This document shows positions 52,832 through 61,817 of a DNA stretch of 64,000 nucleotides, piece by piece. The number at the start of each line of letters is the position of its first letter. Within the stretch, counting starts at the first letter, position 1. The position numbers and the translations under genes were made by a program. Location: assembly GCA_902578775.1 (NCBI GenBank), contig CACHEF010000002.1, positions 124,001 to 188,000 of the forward strand. Reading direction: 5' to 3'. Source of the stretch: an uncultured Pelagibacteraceae bacterium. Its GTDB lineage: Bacteria > Pseudomonadota > Alphaproteobacteria > Pelagibacterales > Pelagibacteraceae. The notes under the pieces are model-generated. The model made no database searches. It saw only the letters and a program-made list of their open reading frames with translations, and had not been told where the DNA came from.

Positions 52832-53871
52832 AATCGAAATTATTTTCAAAGTTTAATATAAATGGAATTGGTGAATTAAAAAATCGGTTTGTTATGTCCG
52901 CGATGACAAGAGGATTTGCAGACAAAGAGCATTGTTCCACTAATGAAATTTCAAACTATTACGCTAAAAGAGCTAAAAATGGTGTGGGTCTGATTCTCAC
53001 TGAGGGTATTATTGTTCATCCCTCTGGCGATGGATATAATAATGTACCCCATTTGTGTAACGAAAAACAAATGCAGAGCTGGAAAAAAGTGTGTGATAAT
53101 GTTCATTCTTATAATACTAAAATTTATGCACAACTTTGGCATTGTGGAAGAATTTCACATGAGGATTATACTAAAGGACATGATGTTGTAAGTTCTACTA
53201 ACAATGCTGCGGGAGGTATAAATCGTCAAAATCAAAAACCTTATGGAAAACCGAGAGCTTTAGCTAAAAATGAAATGAATAAAATTTATGATATGTTTCA
53301 ATATTCAGCTGAATTATCTATTAAGGCTGGATTTGATGGTATTCAAATTCATATGGGACATGGATATTTAATCGATCAATTCTTAGATGCAAATGTTAAT
53401 AATCGTCAAGATGAATATGGGGGATCAATTGATAATAGAATAAGATTTTCATTAGAACTTTTAGAGTCATTAAAAAATAAAATAAACTTAGATCGAGTTT
53501 CAGTAAGAATATCACCATCAAGAATAATGAATGGCTTATATGAATGGCCAGACAAATATTCAATGTTAACAAAACTTTTAAAAGAGTTTGATTTAATTGG
53601 ATTAAGACAATTAGACATAAGTTGTGCTAATTCAAATTATTATGAGACTTCTGGAAAAATAATTAGAGAAATAAGACATTTATGGCCTCACATTTTGATT
53701 GGTGGTGCATCATTAACAAAAAAAGAGGCCTTAGAAGAAGTCAATAAAGGATACTTGGATATGGTAACTTGGGGTAGAGCATTTATTGCAAATCCTAATT
53801 TAGTAGATTTAATGTTAAAAGATTTGCCTTTAAAAAAATTTGACAATTCTATGAGAGGGTCACTAATTTAG
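52828..53871 (+). CDS. Old Yellow Enzyme-family NADH:flavin oxidoreductase
   Basis: 347 aa TIM-barrel flavoprotein. LKNRFVMSAMTRGFADKEHC is the FMN-binding start; NVHSYNTKIYAQLWHCGRIS follows, with active-site GFDGIQIHMGHGYLIDQFL and NRQDEYGGSIDNRIRF, and GASLTKKEALEEV near the end. OYE enzymes reduce activated C=C bonds. It is unusual among sugar genes, sitting between an RmlD-like reductase and the cytidylyltransferase; it might reduce an enone intermediate of deoxysugar synthesis. No C-terminal iron-sulfur extension is seen, so it is a single-domain OYE. Confidence 0.87.
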   Translation: MKSKLFSKFNINGIGELKNRFVMSAMTRGFADKEHCSTNEISNYYAKRAKNGVGLILTEGIIVHPSGDGYNNVPHLCNEKQMQSWKKVCDNVHSYNTKIYAQLWHCGRISHEDYTKGHDVVSSTNNAAGGINRQNQKPYGKPRALAKNEMNKIYDMFQYSAELSIKAGFDGIQIHMGHGYLIDQFLDANVNNRQDEYGGSIDNRIRFSLELLESLKNKINLDRVSVRISPSRIMNGLYEWPDKYSMLTKLLKEFDLIGLRQLDISCANSNYYETSGKIIREIRHLWPHILIGGASLTKKEALEEVNKGYLDMVTWGRAFIANPNLVDLMLKDLPLKKFDNSMRGSLI

Positions 53872-53875
53872 AATT

Positions 53876-54646
53876 ATGAAAGTATTTATTTTATGTGGGG
53901 GTTATGGCACAAGATTAGATCATGAGGGAACCTTAATAGCTAAACCAATGGTGCGTATTGGTAAAGATCCAATTTTAATGCACTTAATAAGGACTTATCA
54001 TGACCAAGGATTTAAAGAATTTGTATTTTGTTTAGGGCATAAATCAAAGACAATTATAGATTATTTTTTAATTGAAAATAAAAGATATACAAAAAAAATT
54101 AATTCCAAAAAAACCTACACAGAATTTTCTTTTAAATCAAAAAAACTAGAATTTAAAGGAAGCTTAATTTTTACTGGTTTAAAATCAGGAACCGGTGGGA
54201 GAATTAAAAAAGCCTATAATAAGTTAAAATTAAATGAAGATTTTTTAATGACATATGGTGATGGATTAGGAAATATTTCCATAAAAAAATTAATTAAATT
54301 TCATTATCGTAATAAATCTAAGGTAACATTGACTGCAGTAAGACCAAAACAAAGATACGGTGTTTTAAAAATAAATAAAAAAATAATTACAAACTTTAAT
54401 AATGAAAATCAAAAAGCTGATACATATGTAAATGGTGGTTTTTTTGTAATTGATAAATCGGCTATTAAAACTATTGCTAATGATAAGATATATTGGGAAC
54501 AACAACCGATGGTATTTTATACAAAGAAAAAACAATTATTTGCTTTTAAGCATGAAGGTTTTTGGAAAAGTCTTGACACTTTAAAAGATAAAAATGATTT
54601 TAATAATTTGTATAAAAATAAAAAAAAAATTCCATGGAAAATTTAA
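53876..54646 (+). CDS. rfbF: Glucose-1-phosphate cytidylyltransferase
   Basis: 256 aa. VFILCGGYGTRLDHEGTLIAKPMVRIGKDPI opening in pieces typical of RfbF (GGxGTRL...KPM), FVFCLGHKSKTIIDYF, GTGGRIKKAY and MTYGDGLGNISIKKL with catalytic aspartate, then GVLKI and VNGGFFVID with EQQPM...HEGFWKSLDTLKD as substrate and closing elements. It makes CDP-glucose for the overlapping rfbG. This pair defines a CDP-sugar pathway distinct from the dTDP pathway at 31 kb. Confidence 0.92.
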   Translation: MKVFILCGGYGTRLDHEGTLIAKPMVRIGKDPILMHLIRTYHDQGFKEFVFCLGHKSKTIIDYFLIENKRYTKKINSKKTYTEFSFKSKKLEFKGSLIFTGLKSGTGGRIKKAYNKLKLNEDFLMTYGDGLGNISIKKLIKFHYRNKSKVTLTAVRPKQRYGVLKINKKIITNFNNENQKADTYVNGGFFVIDKSAIKTIANDKIYWEQQPMVFYTKKKQLFAFKHEGFWKSLDTLKDKNDFNNLYKNKKKIPWKI

Positions 54647-55707
54647 GAAAATTTTGGAAAAAAAAAAAAGTTTTGATAACTGGTCATACTGGTTTTAAGG
54701 GATCTTGGCTAAGTATAATTTTAAATTTTCTGAATTCTAAAATATATGGTTATTCTTTAACCCCAAAAACAAATAGTTTATATATTAAATCAAAAATTAA
54801 AAATTGTTTTGCAGAGAGTGCTTATGGAGATATTAACGATTTAAATAAATTAAAAAAATTCATAAAAAGAATCAAACCTGAAATAATCTTTCACATGGCT
54901 GCTCAGCCATTAGTTTTGGACTCATACAAAGATCCTTTAAATACATTTTCAACAAACGTTTTAGGAACAGTTAATTTATTAGAAATAATAAAAAGCACTA
55001 ATTCAATTAAATCAGTCGTAATTATTACAACTGATAAAGTTTATAAAATCAATAATAAAAACAAGGCCTATTCTGAAACTGACGAACTTGGTGGTTATGA
55101 TCCGTATAGTTCATCTAAGGTTTGTGCCGAGATAGCTGTAAATAGTTATGTACAATCTTTTTTCAACAAAACAAAACTTAAAAATAAAGTTGCAACTGCG
55201 AGAGCCGGAAACGTAATCGGTGGTGGAGATTTTGCAAAAAATAGATTGGTTCCAGATATTTTAAATGCATTAAATAAAAAAAGAAAACTTGTTATCAGAA
55301 ATCCTAGTCAAATAAGACCTTGGCAACATGTCCTTGACCCTTTAATGGGATATTTGCTGTTAGCCGAAAAGCAATACAATGGAAAAATTAGGAGTTTAAA
55401 TAATTGTTGGAATTTTGGTCCCGACAAAAGTAATTTTAAAAAAGTAATTGAAATTGTTAAATATATTAAAAAAAATTCAAAATTAGAATATAGAATAAAA
55501 AAAAATAAAAATTATAAAGAAACAGATATTTTGAAATTAAATAGCTTTAAGACAAAAAAAATACTCGGATGGTTTACAAAATGGAGTATAAATGAGTCAT
55601 TAAATAGAACTATTGAGTGGAATAATTTAGTAATTAAAGGTAAATCTGCCAAAAATATTTGTGAAAATCAATTTCTTGAGCTTTTAAAGACAAAAAAAAT
55701 AAAGTAG
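54634..55707 (+). CDS. rfbG: CDP-glucose 4,6-dehydratase
   Basis: 357 aa extended SDR overlapping rfbF by 13 bases. ITGHTGFKGSWLSIIL (characteristic of RfbG), AAQPLVLDSYKDP, TTDKVYKI, YDPYSSSKVCAEIA with YxxxK-type pair, ARAGNVIGGGDFAKNRLVPD and IRPWQHVLDPLMGYLLLAE. It forms CDP-4-keto-6-deoxyglucose, the precursor of 3,6-dideoxyhexoses and branched octoses. Canonical length, all motifs intact apart from GGGDFA where GGGDWA is usual. Confidence 0.93.
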   Translation: MENLRKFWKKKKVLITGHTGFKGSWLSIILNFLNSKIYGYSLTPKTNSLYIKSKIKNCFAESAYGDINDLNKLKKFIKRIKPEIIFHMAAQPLVLDSYKDPLNTFSTNVLGTVNLLEIIKSTNSIKSVVIITTDKVYKINNKNKAYSETDELGGYDPYSSSKVCAEIAVNSYVQSFFNKTKLKNKVATARAGNVIGGGDFAKNRLVPDILNALNKKRKLVIRNPSQIRPWQHVLDPLMGYLLLAEKQYNGKIRSLNNCWNFGPDKSNFKKVIEIVKYIKKNSKLEYRIKKNKNYKETDILKLNSFKTKKILGWFTKWSINESLNRTIEWNNLVIKGKSAKNICENQFLELLKTKKIK

Positions 55708-55719
55708 ACAAAGTTATTT

Positions 55720-56922
55720 ATGAAAAACAAATTAAGTAAAATTTCATATGGTAAAAATGTATATAATTTTGAGGAGATAAACGCAGTTTTAAAAACTTTG
55801 AAAAACTCCACTCAAATGGGTGTATCTGTAAATAAGTTTGAGACAAGAATTGCAAAATTATTCAATAAGAGATTTGGGCTAATGGTTAATTCTGGATCTT
55901 CTGCACTAATCCTTGCCTTAAAAGTATTAAATCTAAAAAAAGATAGTGAAGTTATAATTCCTTGTTTAAATTTTGGTACAGCAATCTCCTCGATTGTACT
56001 TAATAATCTTAAACCTGTTTTTGTTGATTGTGAAGTAAATACCTTACAAATTGATATCAGTAAAATTGAAAAAAAAATTAATAAGAAAACAAAAGTATTA
56101 TTGATACCTAATTTGATTGGTAATATTCCAGATTGGAGAAAAATTAAAAAAATTGCGAATAAATATAAACTTTTTATCATTGAAGATTCCGCCGATACTT
56201 TGGGCGCTACTATCAAATCAAAACCAACAGGTAAATACAGTGATATATCAATAACAAGTTTTTATGGATCACATATAATCAGTTGTGCAGGAAATGGTGG
56301 AATGTTTTTAACAAATAATAAGAAATTTTTAGACCAAGCAAAAGTAATAAGAAGCTGGGGAAGAATGTCCACTTTAATAAAAGATTCTGAAAACATAAAA
56401 AAAAGACTTGGAATAAAACTTAAAGGAGTTAATTATGACCAGAAATTTGTTTTTTCAGAAATAGGCTATAATTTTGAACCATCTGAGATTGGTGCCTCTT
56501 TTGGATTAATCCAGCTTAAAAAATTCAAAAAATTTAATTCTATAAGAAACAGAAATTTTAAAATGCATGTAGATTTCTTCAAAAAATTCAAAAAATATTT
56601 TATCGTTCCACAAGTTTTAAAAGGTATTAAAACAAATTTTCTTGCTTATCCAATAATAATTAAAGATAATAACTACTTTGGTAGAAAGGAACTTCAAATT
56701 TATTTAGAAAAAAATAATATCCAAACTAGACCGATCTTTAGTGGAAATATCCTAAGACACCCTGCATTTTCTAATCTTGCCAATAAAAGAAACAAAATAA
56801 CATCTTTTAAAAATGCTGATTATATAATGAAACATGGAATTCTTATAGGTTGTCATCAAGGATTATCTACAAATAATATAGGCTATATCCACACAAAAAT
56901 TTTAAATTTTATTAATAAATAA
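55720..56922 (+). CDS. PLP-dependent sugar 3-dehydrase (RfbH/ColD-like DegT-fold enzyme)
   Basis: 400 aa, DegT/DnrJ/EryC1 fold. VNSGSSALILALKVL, D156 in FIIEDSADTLGA (PLP pyridine contact) and, at the position where aminotransferases have lysine, H185 in SFYGSHIISCAGNGGM. Histidine there marks PMP-dependent dehydratases such as RfbH and ColD, which remove the 3-hydroxyl. The Cys-rich loop that binds the [2Fe-2S] cluster in RfbH (E1) is absent: the region after WGRMSTLIKD has no cysteines. So it is more ColD-like, yet next to CDP-sugar genes. Confidence 0.8.
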   Translation: MKNKLSKISYGKNVYNFEEINAVLKTLKNSTQMGVSVNKFETRIAKLFNKRFGLMVNSGSSALILALKVLNLKKDSEVIIPCLNFGTAISSIVLNNLKPVFVDCEVNTLQIDISKIEKKINKKTKVLLIPNLIGNIPDWRKIKKIANKYKLFIIEDSADTLGATIKSKPTGKYSDISITSFYGSHIISCAGNGGMFLTNNKKFLDQAKVIRSWGRMSTLIKDSENIKKRLGIKLKGVNYDQKFVFSEIGYNFEPSEIGASFGLIQLKKFKKFNSIRNRNFKMHVDFFKKFKKYFIVPQVLKGIKTNFLAYPIIIKDNNYFGRKELQIYLEKNNIQTRPIFSGNILRHPAFSNLANKRNKITSFKNADYIMKHGILIGCHQGLSTNNIGYIHTKILNFINK

Positions 56923-56947
56923 TTTAGATAATATTTATTTAATAAAT

Positions 56948-57913
56948 ATGACTCAAAAAAGAAAATTATTAATACTAGGTGGAAGTGGATTTATTGGTAA
57001 ATCAATTGTTGAATGCATTAAACAAAGAAAATTATCAAATCATAAAATAAATGAATTAATTTCAATTTCTAGATCTGATACGTATCAGGATTTTAATACT
57101 AATAAAATTAAATTTAAATTTATAAAAAAAAATATACTAAAATTAAAAAAAATTCCTGAGGTTGATTTTATAATTTATTGTTTAAGATCTGATAATATCA
57201 AAATAAGTGAAAAATATTTTGGTCATTTTTTAAAGTTAATTAGAAAATATAAAAAAAAACCAAAAATTTTATTTACTAGCTCTGGTGCTGTTTATGGTAA
57301 CAGATTATATAAAAAATCAGATAAACAAGTGAAATTCAGTGAAAATGATATCATTGACAAAAAAAAAATTAATAAACTTAATAAAAAAAAAATTAAATAT
57401 GCTTTGGAGAAATTTCACATAGAAAAAAAATTTCGTAATCTTGGGAAAAAAAATTACAAAGTTTCAATTGCCAGATGTTTTAATTTTATTGGTAAAGAAA
57501 TGGCCTATAGTAATCAAGCAGTTGGGTCAATGATGAGAGATGTAATCAAAAATAAATCGATAATAAAACTCAATACAACAATGAATGTATATAGGGGATA
57601 CTTAAATGATATTGATATGGTTAATTGGCTATTTACAATAATGCATTATTCAAATTATAAATGTCCTGTCTTTAATGTAGGATCTAGTAAATCAATAAAT
57701 ATAAGAACATTGGCAAAATTAATAGCAAAAATATATAAAAAGAAGGTATTATTAAAAAAATTAAATAATAAAACGTTTGAATGTTATGTGCCATCAATTA
57801 ACAAGGCTAAAAGATTGCTTAAATTAAAAGATTCAATTAGTTTAAATAAATCAATTAATTTGATTAGGACTTACAAATATGAAAAAAATTTCTATAGTAA
57901 CACCAACATTTAA
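56948..57913 (+). CDS. NAD-dependent epimerase/dehydratase (SDR), putative 4-keto-sugar reductase
   Basis: 321 aa. ILGGSGFIGKSIVECI Rossmann loop, LFTSSGAVYGNRLYK with catalytic serine, IKYALEKFHIEKKF with a YxxxK pair, FNFIGKEMAYSNQAVGSMM and YLNDIDMVNWLF. The frame is intact but lysine runs are dense. Likely ends the CDP-deoxysugar pathway by reducing or epimerising the sugar. Overlaps the following GT2 gene by 35 bases. Confidence 0.78.
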   Translation: MTQKRKLLILGGSGFIGKSIVECIKQRKLSNHKINELISISRSDTYQDFNTNKIKFKFIKKNILKLKKIPEVDFIIYCLRSDNIKISEKYFGHFLKLIRKYKKKPKILFTSSGAVYGNRLYKKSDKQVKFSENDIIDKKKINKLNKKKIKYALEKFHIEKKFRNLGKKNYKVSIARCFNFIGKEMAYSNQAVGSMMRDVIKNKSIIKLNTTMNVYRGYLNDIDMVNWLFTIMHYSNYKCPVFNVGSSKSINIRTLAKLIAKIYKKKVLLKKLNNKTFECYVPSINKAKRLLKLKDSISLNKSINLIRTYKYEKNFYSNTNI

Positions 57914-58808
57914 CGAAGAAGAAAACATTGAGAGACTTTGTGAGGAAATACAATCAGTATTTAAAAATCTTAATTATGATTACGAACATATAGTTATTGA
58001 TAATAATTCAACTGACTCAACAATTACTAAATTAAGAGAATTAGCTAAAAATGATAAAAGATTAAAAGTTATAATTAATGCAAAAAATTATGGACATTTA
58101 AAATCGCCATATTACGGAATTTTACAGTCAAGTGGAGATGCTTGTATTCTTATGGTTTCTGACTTTCAAGAACCGATTGAACTTATTCCTCAATACATAA
58201 AAAAATGGGAACAAGGTTCTAAAATAATCCTTTGTCAAAAAAATAACTCAGAAGAAAATAAAATATTTTTTTCATTGAGGAAATTATTTTATAATTTTAT
58301 CAACAAAATTTCTGATACAAAATTAAATATTAATACATCTGGAACAGGGTTGTTTGATAAAGAAGCAATCAATAGATTGAGACAAATTAATGATCCATAC
58401 CCTTATTTCCGAGGTCTTGTCTCGGAATTAGGTTTTGAAATAGATATTATTGAATTTTATCAACCTTTGAGAAAACGTGGATCTACTAAGAATAATATTT
58501 TTACACTTTATGATTTGGCTATACTTGGAATAGTAAAACATTCTAGAGCTCCTCTTAGGTTTATGACATTATTAGGATTTATTTCTAGTTTAATTTGCTT
58601 AGTAGTAGCTTTTGTTTATTTTATTTTAAAAGTATTATTTTGGGACTCTTTCACTTTTGGATCAGCACCCACAATATTAGGCTTATTCACAATAAGTTCC
58701 ATTCAAATTATATTATTAGGATTATTGGGTGAATATATAGGAATTATTCTTTTACATCAAAGAAACATGCCACTCGTTGTAGAAAAAGAAAGAATTAATT
58801 TCGAATAA
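57879..58808 (+). CDS. Glycosyltransferase family 2, DPM1/ArnC/GtrB type
   Basis: 309 aa. SIVTPTFNEEENIERLCEEI, HIVIDNNSTDSTITKL, VIINAKNYGHLKSPYYGI (DXD-equivalent MVSDFQEPIELI follows) and RKRGSTKNNIFTLYDLAILG, then two C-terminal membrane helices (about residues 228-252 and 262-288). This layout is typical of enzymes charging undecaprenyl phosphate with a sugar for O-antigen or lipid modification. It lies at the end of the CDP-sugar block and overlaps the previous gene. Confidence 0.88.
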   Translation: MKKISIVTPTFNEEENIERLCEEIQSVFKNLNYDYEHIVIDNNSTDSTITKLRELAKNDKRLKVIINAKNYGHLKSPYYGILQSSGDACILMVSDFQEPIELIPQYIKKWEQGSKIILCQKNNSEENKIFFSLRKLFYNFINKISDTKLNINTSGTGLFDKEAINRLRQINDPYPYFRGLVSELGFEIDIIEFYQPLRKRGSTKNNIFTLYDLAILGIVKHSRAPLRFMTLLGFISSLICLVVAFVYFILKVLFWDSFTFGSAPTILGLFTISSIQIILLGLLGEYIGIILLHQRNMPLVVEKERINFE

Positions 58809-58832
58809 AGATAAATTTTAGAATAAAAAATT

Positions 58833-59729
58833 TTATTTATGTTTGTGTCTTGTTGATATTATATTCTTAATATACTCAACCAAACTCTTTTTACCAAAAT
58901 GTCTATAAACTTTGTTTGAAAGATTCATTTTTGTTAAAGCAGATGAATATCTTTCTCCAGGTCGTTTCTTTAAAAATTTAATTTTTGATTTAAACATTTT
59001 TGCTACTTCAAAAATTGAAAAACTTTTTTTATTTGATATAGAGTAATGTCTAGACATATTTTTTTTCCAAGCTAAATAACAAATTTCAACTGTGTCATCT
59101 ATATGTGTAAATCTTCTTGATTGACTTCCAGGTAATACTACAGGTAAAGGTTTGTCTTTTTTAAATGCTTCCTCAAAAATACCTATAACTGTCGCCATTT
59201 TTCCTTTACATATTTGACCTGGTCCATAAACATTATAAAAATAAATAACCTCATATTTAAAATTAAACCATTTTTTTAAATTTTCTAATAATTCTAAGTT
59301 TTTGGCTTTTGTAAATGCATATGGAGATAGATTTTTATCTGTTCCTCCATTACCGAGTGAGGCAGAAGTTGCTGAATAAATTAATTTTATTTTGTTAACT
59401 AAACAAAAATTAAAAACAGAATTAGTTCCTATGCTATTAGCATCAATGCATTTATTCATATTTACAAAACTTTGGTATATTCTTGCAAATTCACCAAAAT
59501 GAAATACTGAGTGAATTTTTTTAGGTTGTTTAATTATCGTACTTATATCTTTTGTTTCACCTTTAAAGTATTTTACTCTTTTATTCTTAATATGATTTTT
59601 TTTTGAACCAGATGAATAATTATCTAGACTAATTATATTAAATTTTGTTTTTTGAAGAAATAATCTAATCAAATTTGAACCAACAAAACCTGCACCACCA
59701 GTAATTAGTATACTTTTTTTACCACTCAT
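58833..59729 (-). CDS. NAD-dependent sugar epimerase (UDP-glucose 4-epimerase-like)
   Basis: 298 aa, convergent to the GT2. ILITGGAGFVGSNLIRLFL and LDNYSSGSKKNHIK, FHFGEFARIYQSFVN, SATSASLGNGG, YAFTKAKNLELLE (YxxxK) and FYNVYGPGQICKGKMATVIG. The Y-F-T-K version and the atypical FGEFARIYQS loop suggest a divergent branch (UDP-GlcNAc/GlcA type); reaction not certain. Part of the right edge of the glycan island. Confidence 0.8.
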   Translation of the reverse strand: MSGKKSILITGGAGFVGSNLIRLFLQKTKFNIISLDNYSSGSKKNHIKNKRVKYFKGETKDISTIIKQPKKIHSVFHFGEFARIYQSFVNMNKCIDANSIGTNSVFNFCLVNKIKLIYSATSASLGNGGTDKNLSPYAFTKAKNLELLENLKKWFNFKYEVIYFYNVYGPGQICKGKMATVIGIFEEAFKKDKPLPVVLPGSQSRRFTHIDDTVEICYLAWKKNMSRHYSISNKKSFSIFEVAKMFKSKIKFLKKRPGERYSSALTKMNLSNKVYRHFGKKSLVEYIKNIISTRHKHK

Positions 59730-59805
59730 TATTTTACTTTAAGAATTGTATACACGATAATTTATTATTATTATTTATTATATATGTTATAGGGATACTT
59801 TTTAG

Positions 59806-60810
59806 ATGAAAATTAAAAAACTTAAACCCTTATTAATAAATATTTTTAAAAAACATGGTCTAAATATTAAACATGCAGAGATTTCTTCAAATGCGCTTTT
59901 AAATGCAGAATTAGTTGGAGCTTATGGACATGGCTTATCAAGATTGAAAATGTACTGTGACCGAATAAATAAAAAAGTTATTAATCCAAAGCCTAAAATT
60001 AAAATTAAAAAAATTTCTCAGTCTATTTCTCATATAGACGCTAACAATAGTATTGGTTTTGTAGCTGCTGATATTGCTATTAAAAAAGCTATTCAAAATG
60101 CAAAAAAAACAGGAATAGGATTGGTTGCGGTAAAAAATAGTGGACACTATGGTCTTTCAGGTTATTACGCTGAGCAAGCAGTTAAAAAGAATTTGATAAC
60201 AATGATTTTTACAAATGCCCCTCCAGCTGTAGCTCCTCATGGCGCGCTTAAAAGTTTGTTTGGAACTAACCCGATCTGCTTTGGGACACCTACAGGATCA
60301 AAAATCCCTTTTATTCTAGATACATCTATTTCTATGATTAATAGAGGAAAGATAAGAGTTGCTGCAAGAAATAATCAAAAAATTCCTGAAGGTGTTGCAT
60401 TAGATAAATTTGGTAAACCAACTACAGATGCAAAAAAAGCTCTTGAGGGTGTTCAATTACCAATAGCGGGCTTTAGAGGTTCTGGACTAGCTTGGATGGT
60501 GGATATTTTAAGTGGAGTATTAACTGGAGGGAACCATTCTGGAAAAGTTAAAGATCCATTTGATGATTTTTCAGGTCCACAAAATATTGGTCATTTGTTT
60601 ATCACATTTAAAACAAATTTATTTGTAAATAATTTTAATAATAGAATAATAAATAACATAAAAACAATTAAAAATTTGCCAAAAATAAAAGGAATAAAAG
60701 AAATAATGTATCCTGGTCAAAATAAGTATAAGAGATTTAAAATGAATTCAAAAAAAGAAATAAAAATCTCTCAGATTATTAGAAAAGATTTAAGAATTCT
60801 TCAAAATTAA
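59806..60810 (+). CDS. Ldh_2-family dehydrogenase (malate/L-lactate/sulfolactate dehydrogenase type)
   Basis: 334 aa. ELVGAYGHGLSRLKMYC, IGFVAADIAIKKAIQNA, VAVKNSGHYGLSGYYAEQAV with the conserved histidine, GTNPICFGTPT and GFRGSGLAWMVDILSGVLTGG are signatures of the ComC/YlbC/AllD family. These NAD(P) enzymes oxidise 2-hydroxyacids such as malate, ureidoglycolate or (R)-sulfolactate. It is four bases upstream of the phosphotransacetylase-like gene; sulfolactate or lactate oxidation is plausible. Confidence 0.82.
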   Translation: MKIKKLKPLLINIFKKHGLNIKHAEISSNALLNAELVGAYGHGLSRLKMYCDRINKKVINPKPKIKIKKISQSISHIDANNSIGFVAADIAIKKAIQNAKKTGIGLVAVKNSGHYGLSGYYAEQAVKKNLITMIFTNAPPAVAPHGALKSLFGTNPICFGTPTGSKIPFILDTSISMINRGKIRVAARNNQKIPEGVALDKFGKPTTDAKKALEGVQLPIAGFRGSGLAWMVDILSGVLTGGNHSGKVKDPFDDFSGPQNIGHLFITFKTNLFVNNFNNRIINNIKTIKNLPKIKGIKEIMYPGQNKYKRFKMNSKKEIKISQIIRKDLRILQN

Positions 60811-60814
60811 AATT

Positions 60815-61726
60815 ATGATCTCAAATAAAGAAATTATTTGTCCAGTTAATCTTTTAAATGTAGCTCATAAAAAAAAGAGTGTTAAGGCTGGAATAGTTAA
60901 TGCTGGTAAGCCTTTACCAATGTTATCTGTTATAGACGCTGTAAATGAAAATTTAATTGAACCAATTTTTATTGGTGATGAAAAAGAAATATTAAGATGT
61001 GCAGAAAATTTAAAATGGGATATTTCAAAATTTGAAATAATTCATGAACCAGTAGAAAACAAAACTGCTGCTATAGCTGCCAAATTAGCAAGTGAAAAAA
61101 AAATTAAAATTATAGTTAAAGGCCACATTCATACTGATGTTCTTATGAAAGAAGTATTAAAAAGAGAATATGATTTATTGGGAAAAACCCGATTAAGTCA
61201 CATTTGGCATATGACAGTTAATAAAGAAGATAAGCCACTGATTATAACCGATGGTGCTTTAAATGTTTTACCAAATGTAAAAACAAAAATGCATATCTTA
61301 AAAAATGTAATTAATTTTTCGAACAGAATTGGTATAGAAAGACCAAAAATAGCAATTCTTTCAGCAACCGAAGAAGTATTAGATAGTATTCCAAGCTCCA
61401 AAGATGCTGAAGAATTAACAAAGCTTGCTAAAAAAGAAAATTTAAATGCCGATGTATTTGGTCCTTTAGCTTTTGATAATAGTATTTCAAAAAAATCAGC
61501 TGCAATAAAAGGTATTAAAAATGATGTTGCTGGAATGGCAGATGTTTTATTAGTGCCAAGTGTTGAAACAGGAAATGGTTTAGTAAAAATGTTAATATAT
61601 TTCTCTGGAGCGTGTGCCGCGGGAGTTGTTGTTGGTGGAAAAGTTCCAGTTGTAATAACAAGTCGTTCAGATGAAGCTCAAGCAAGATTAGCTTCCATTG
61701 CAGCAGCTGTTGTTGCTTTAGATTGA
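60815..61726 (+). CDS. Phosphate acetyl/butyryltransferase family protein
   Basis: 303 aa. VKAGIVNAGKPLPMLSVIDAV, IGDEKEILRCAENL, VKGHIHTDVLMKEVL, RLSHIWHMTV, LIITDGALNVLPNVKTK, VAGMADVLLVPSVETGNGLVKML and VVGGKVPVVITSRSDEAQARLAS match the PTA_PTB catalytic domain (as in the C-terminal domain of some enoyl-CoA hydratase/Pta fusions). It moves an acyl group between CoA and phosphate. A Pta is the enzyme that takes up acetyl phosphate after sulfoacetaldehyde acetyltransferase, so it would complement taurine degradation. Confidence 0.84.
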   Translation: MISNKEIICPVNLLNVAHKKKSVKAGIVNAGKPLPMLSVIDAVNENLIEPIFIGDEKEILRCAENLKWDISKFEIIHEPVENKTAAIAAKLASEKKIKIIVKGHIHTDVLMKEVLKREYDLLGKTRLSHIWHMTVNKEDKPLIITDGALNVLPNVKTKMHILKNVINFSNRIGIERPKIAILSATEEVLDSIPSSKDAEELTKLAKKENLNADVFGPLAFDNSISKKSAAIKGIKNDVAGMADVLLVPSVETGNGLVKMLIYFSGACAAGVVVGGKVPVVITSRSDEAQARLASIAAAVVALD

Positions 61727-61750
61727 TTATGAATAAAATTTCATGATTTT

Positions 61751-61779
61751 TAAGTTCTTGATTGAAATAAAAGAACTTA
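61751..61779. repeat. Inverted repeat upstream of HisD-family gene
   Basis: TAAGTTCTT (61751-61759) and AAGAACTTA (61771-61779) form a perfect 9-bp stem with an 11-base loop in the 91-base gap between the Pta-like and HisD-like genes. No strong T-run follows, so it is either a weak terminator or a binding site. Confidence 0.4.
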
Positions 61780-61817
61780 TACTTTAAAAACTCCCAGATA
61801 ATTAAAGGAAACTATCA

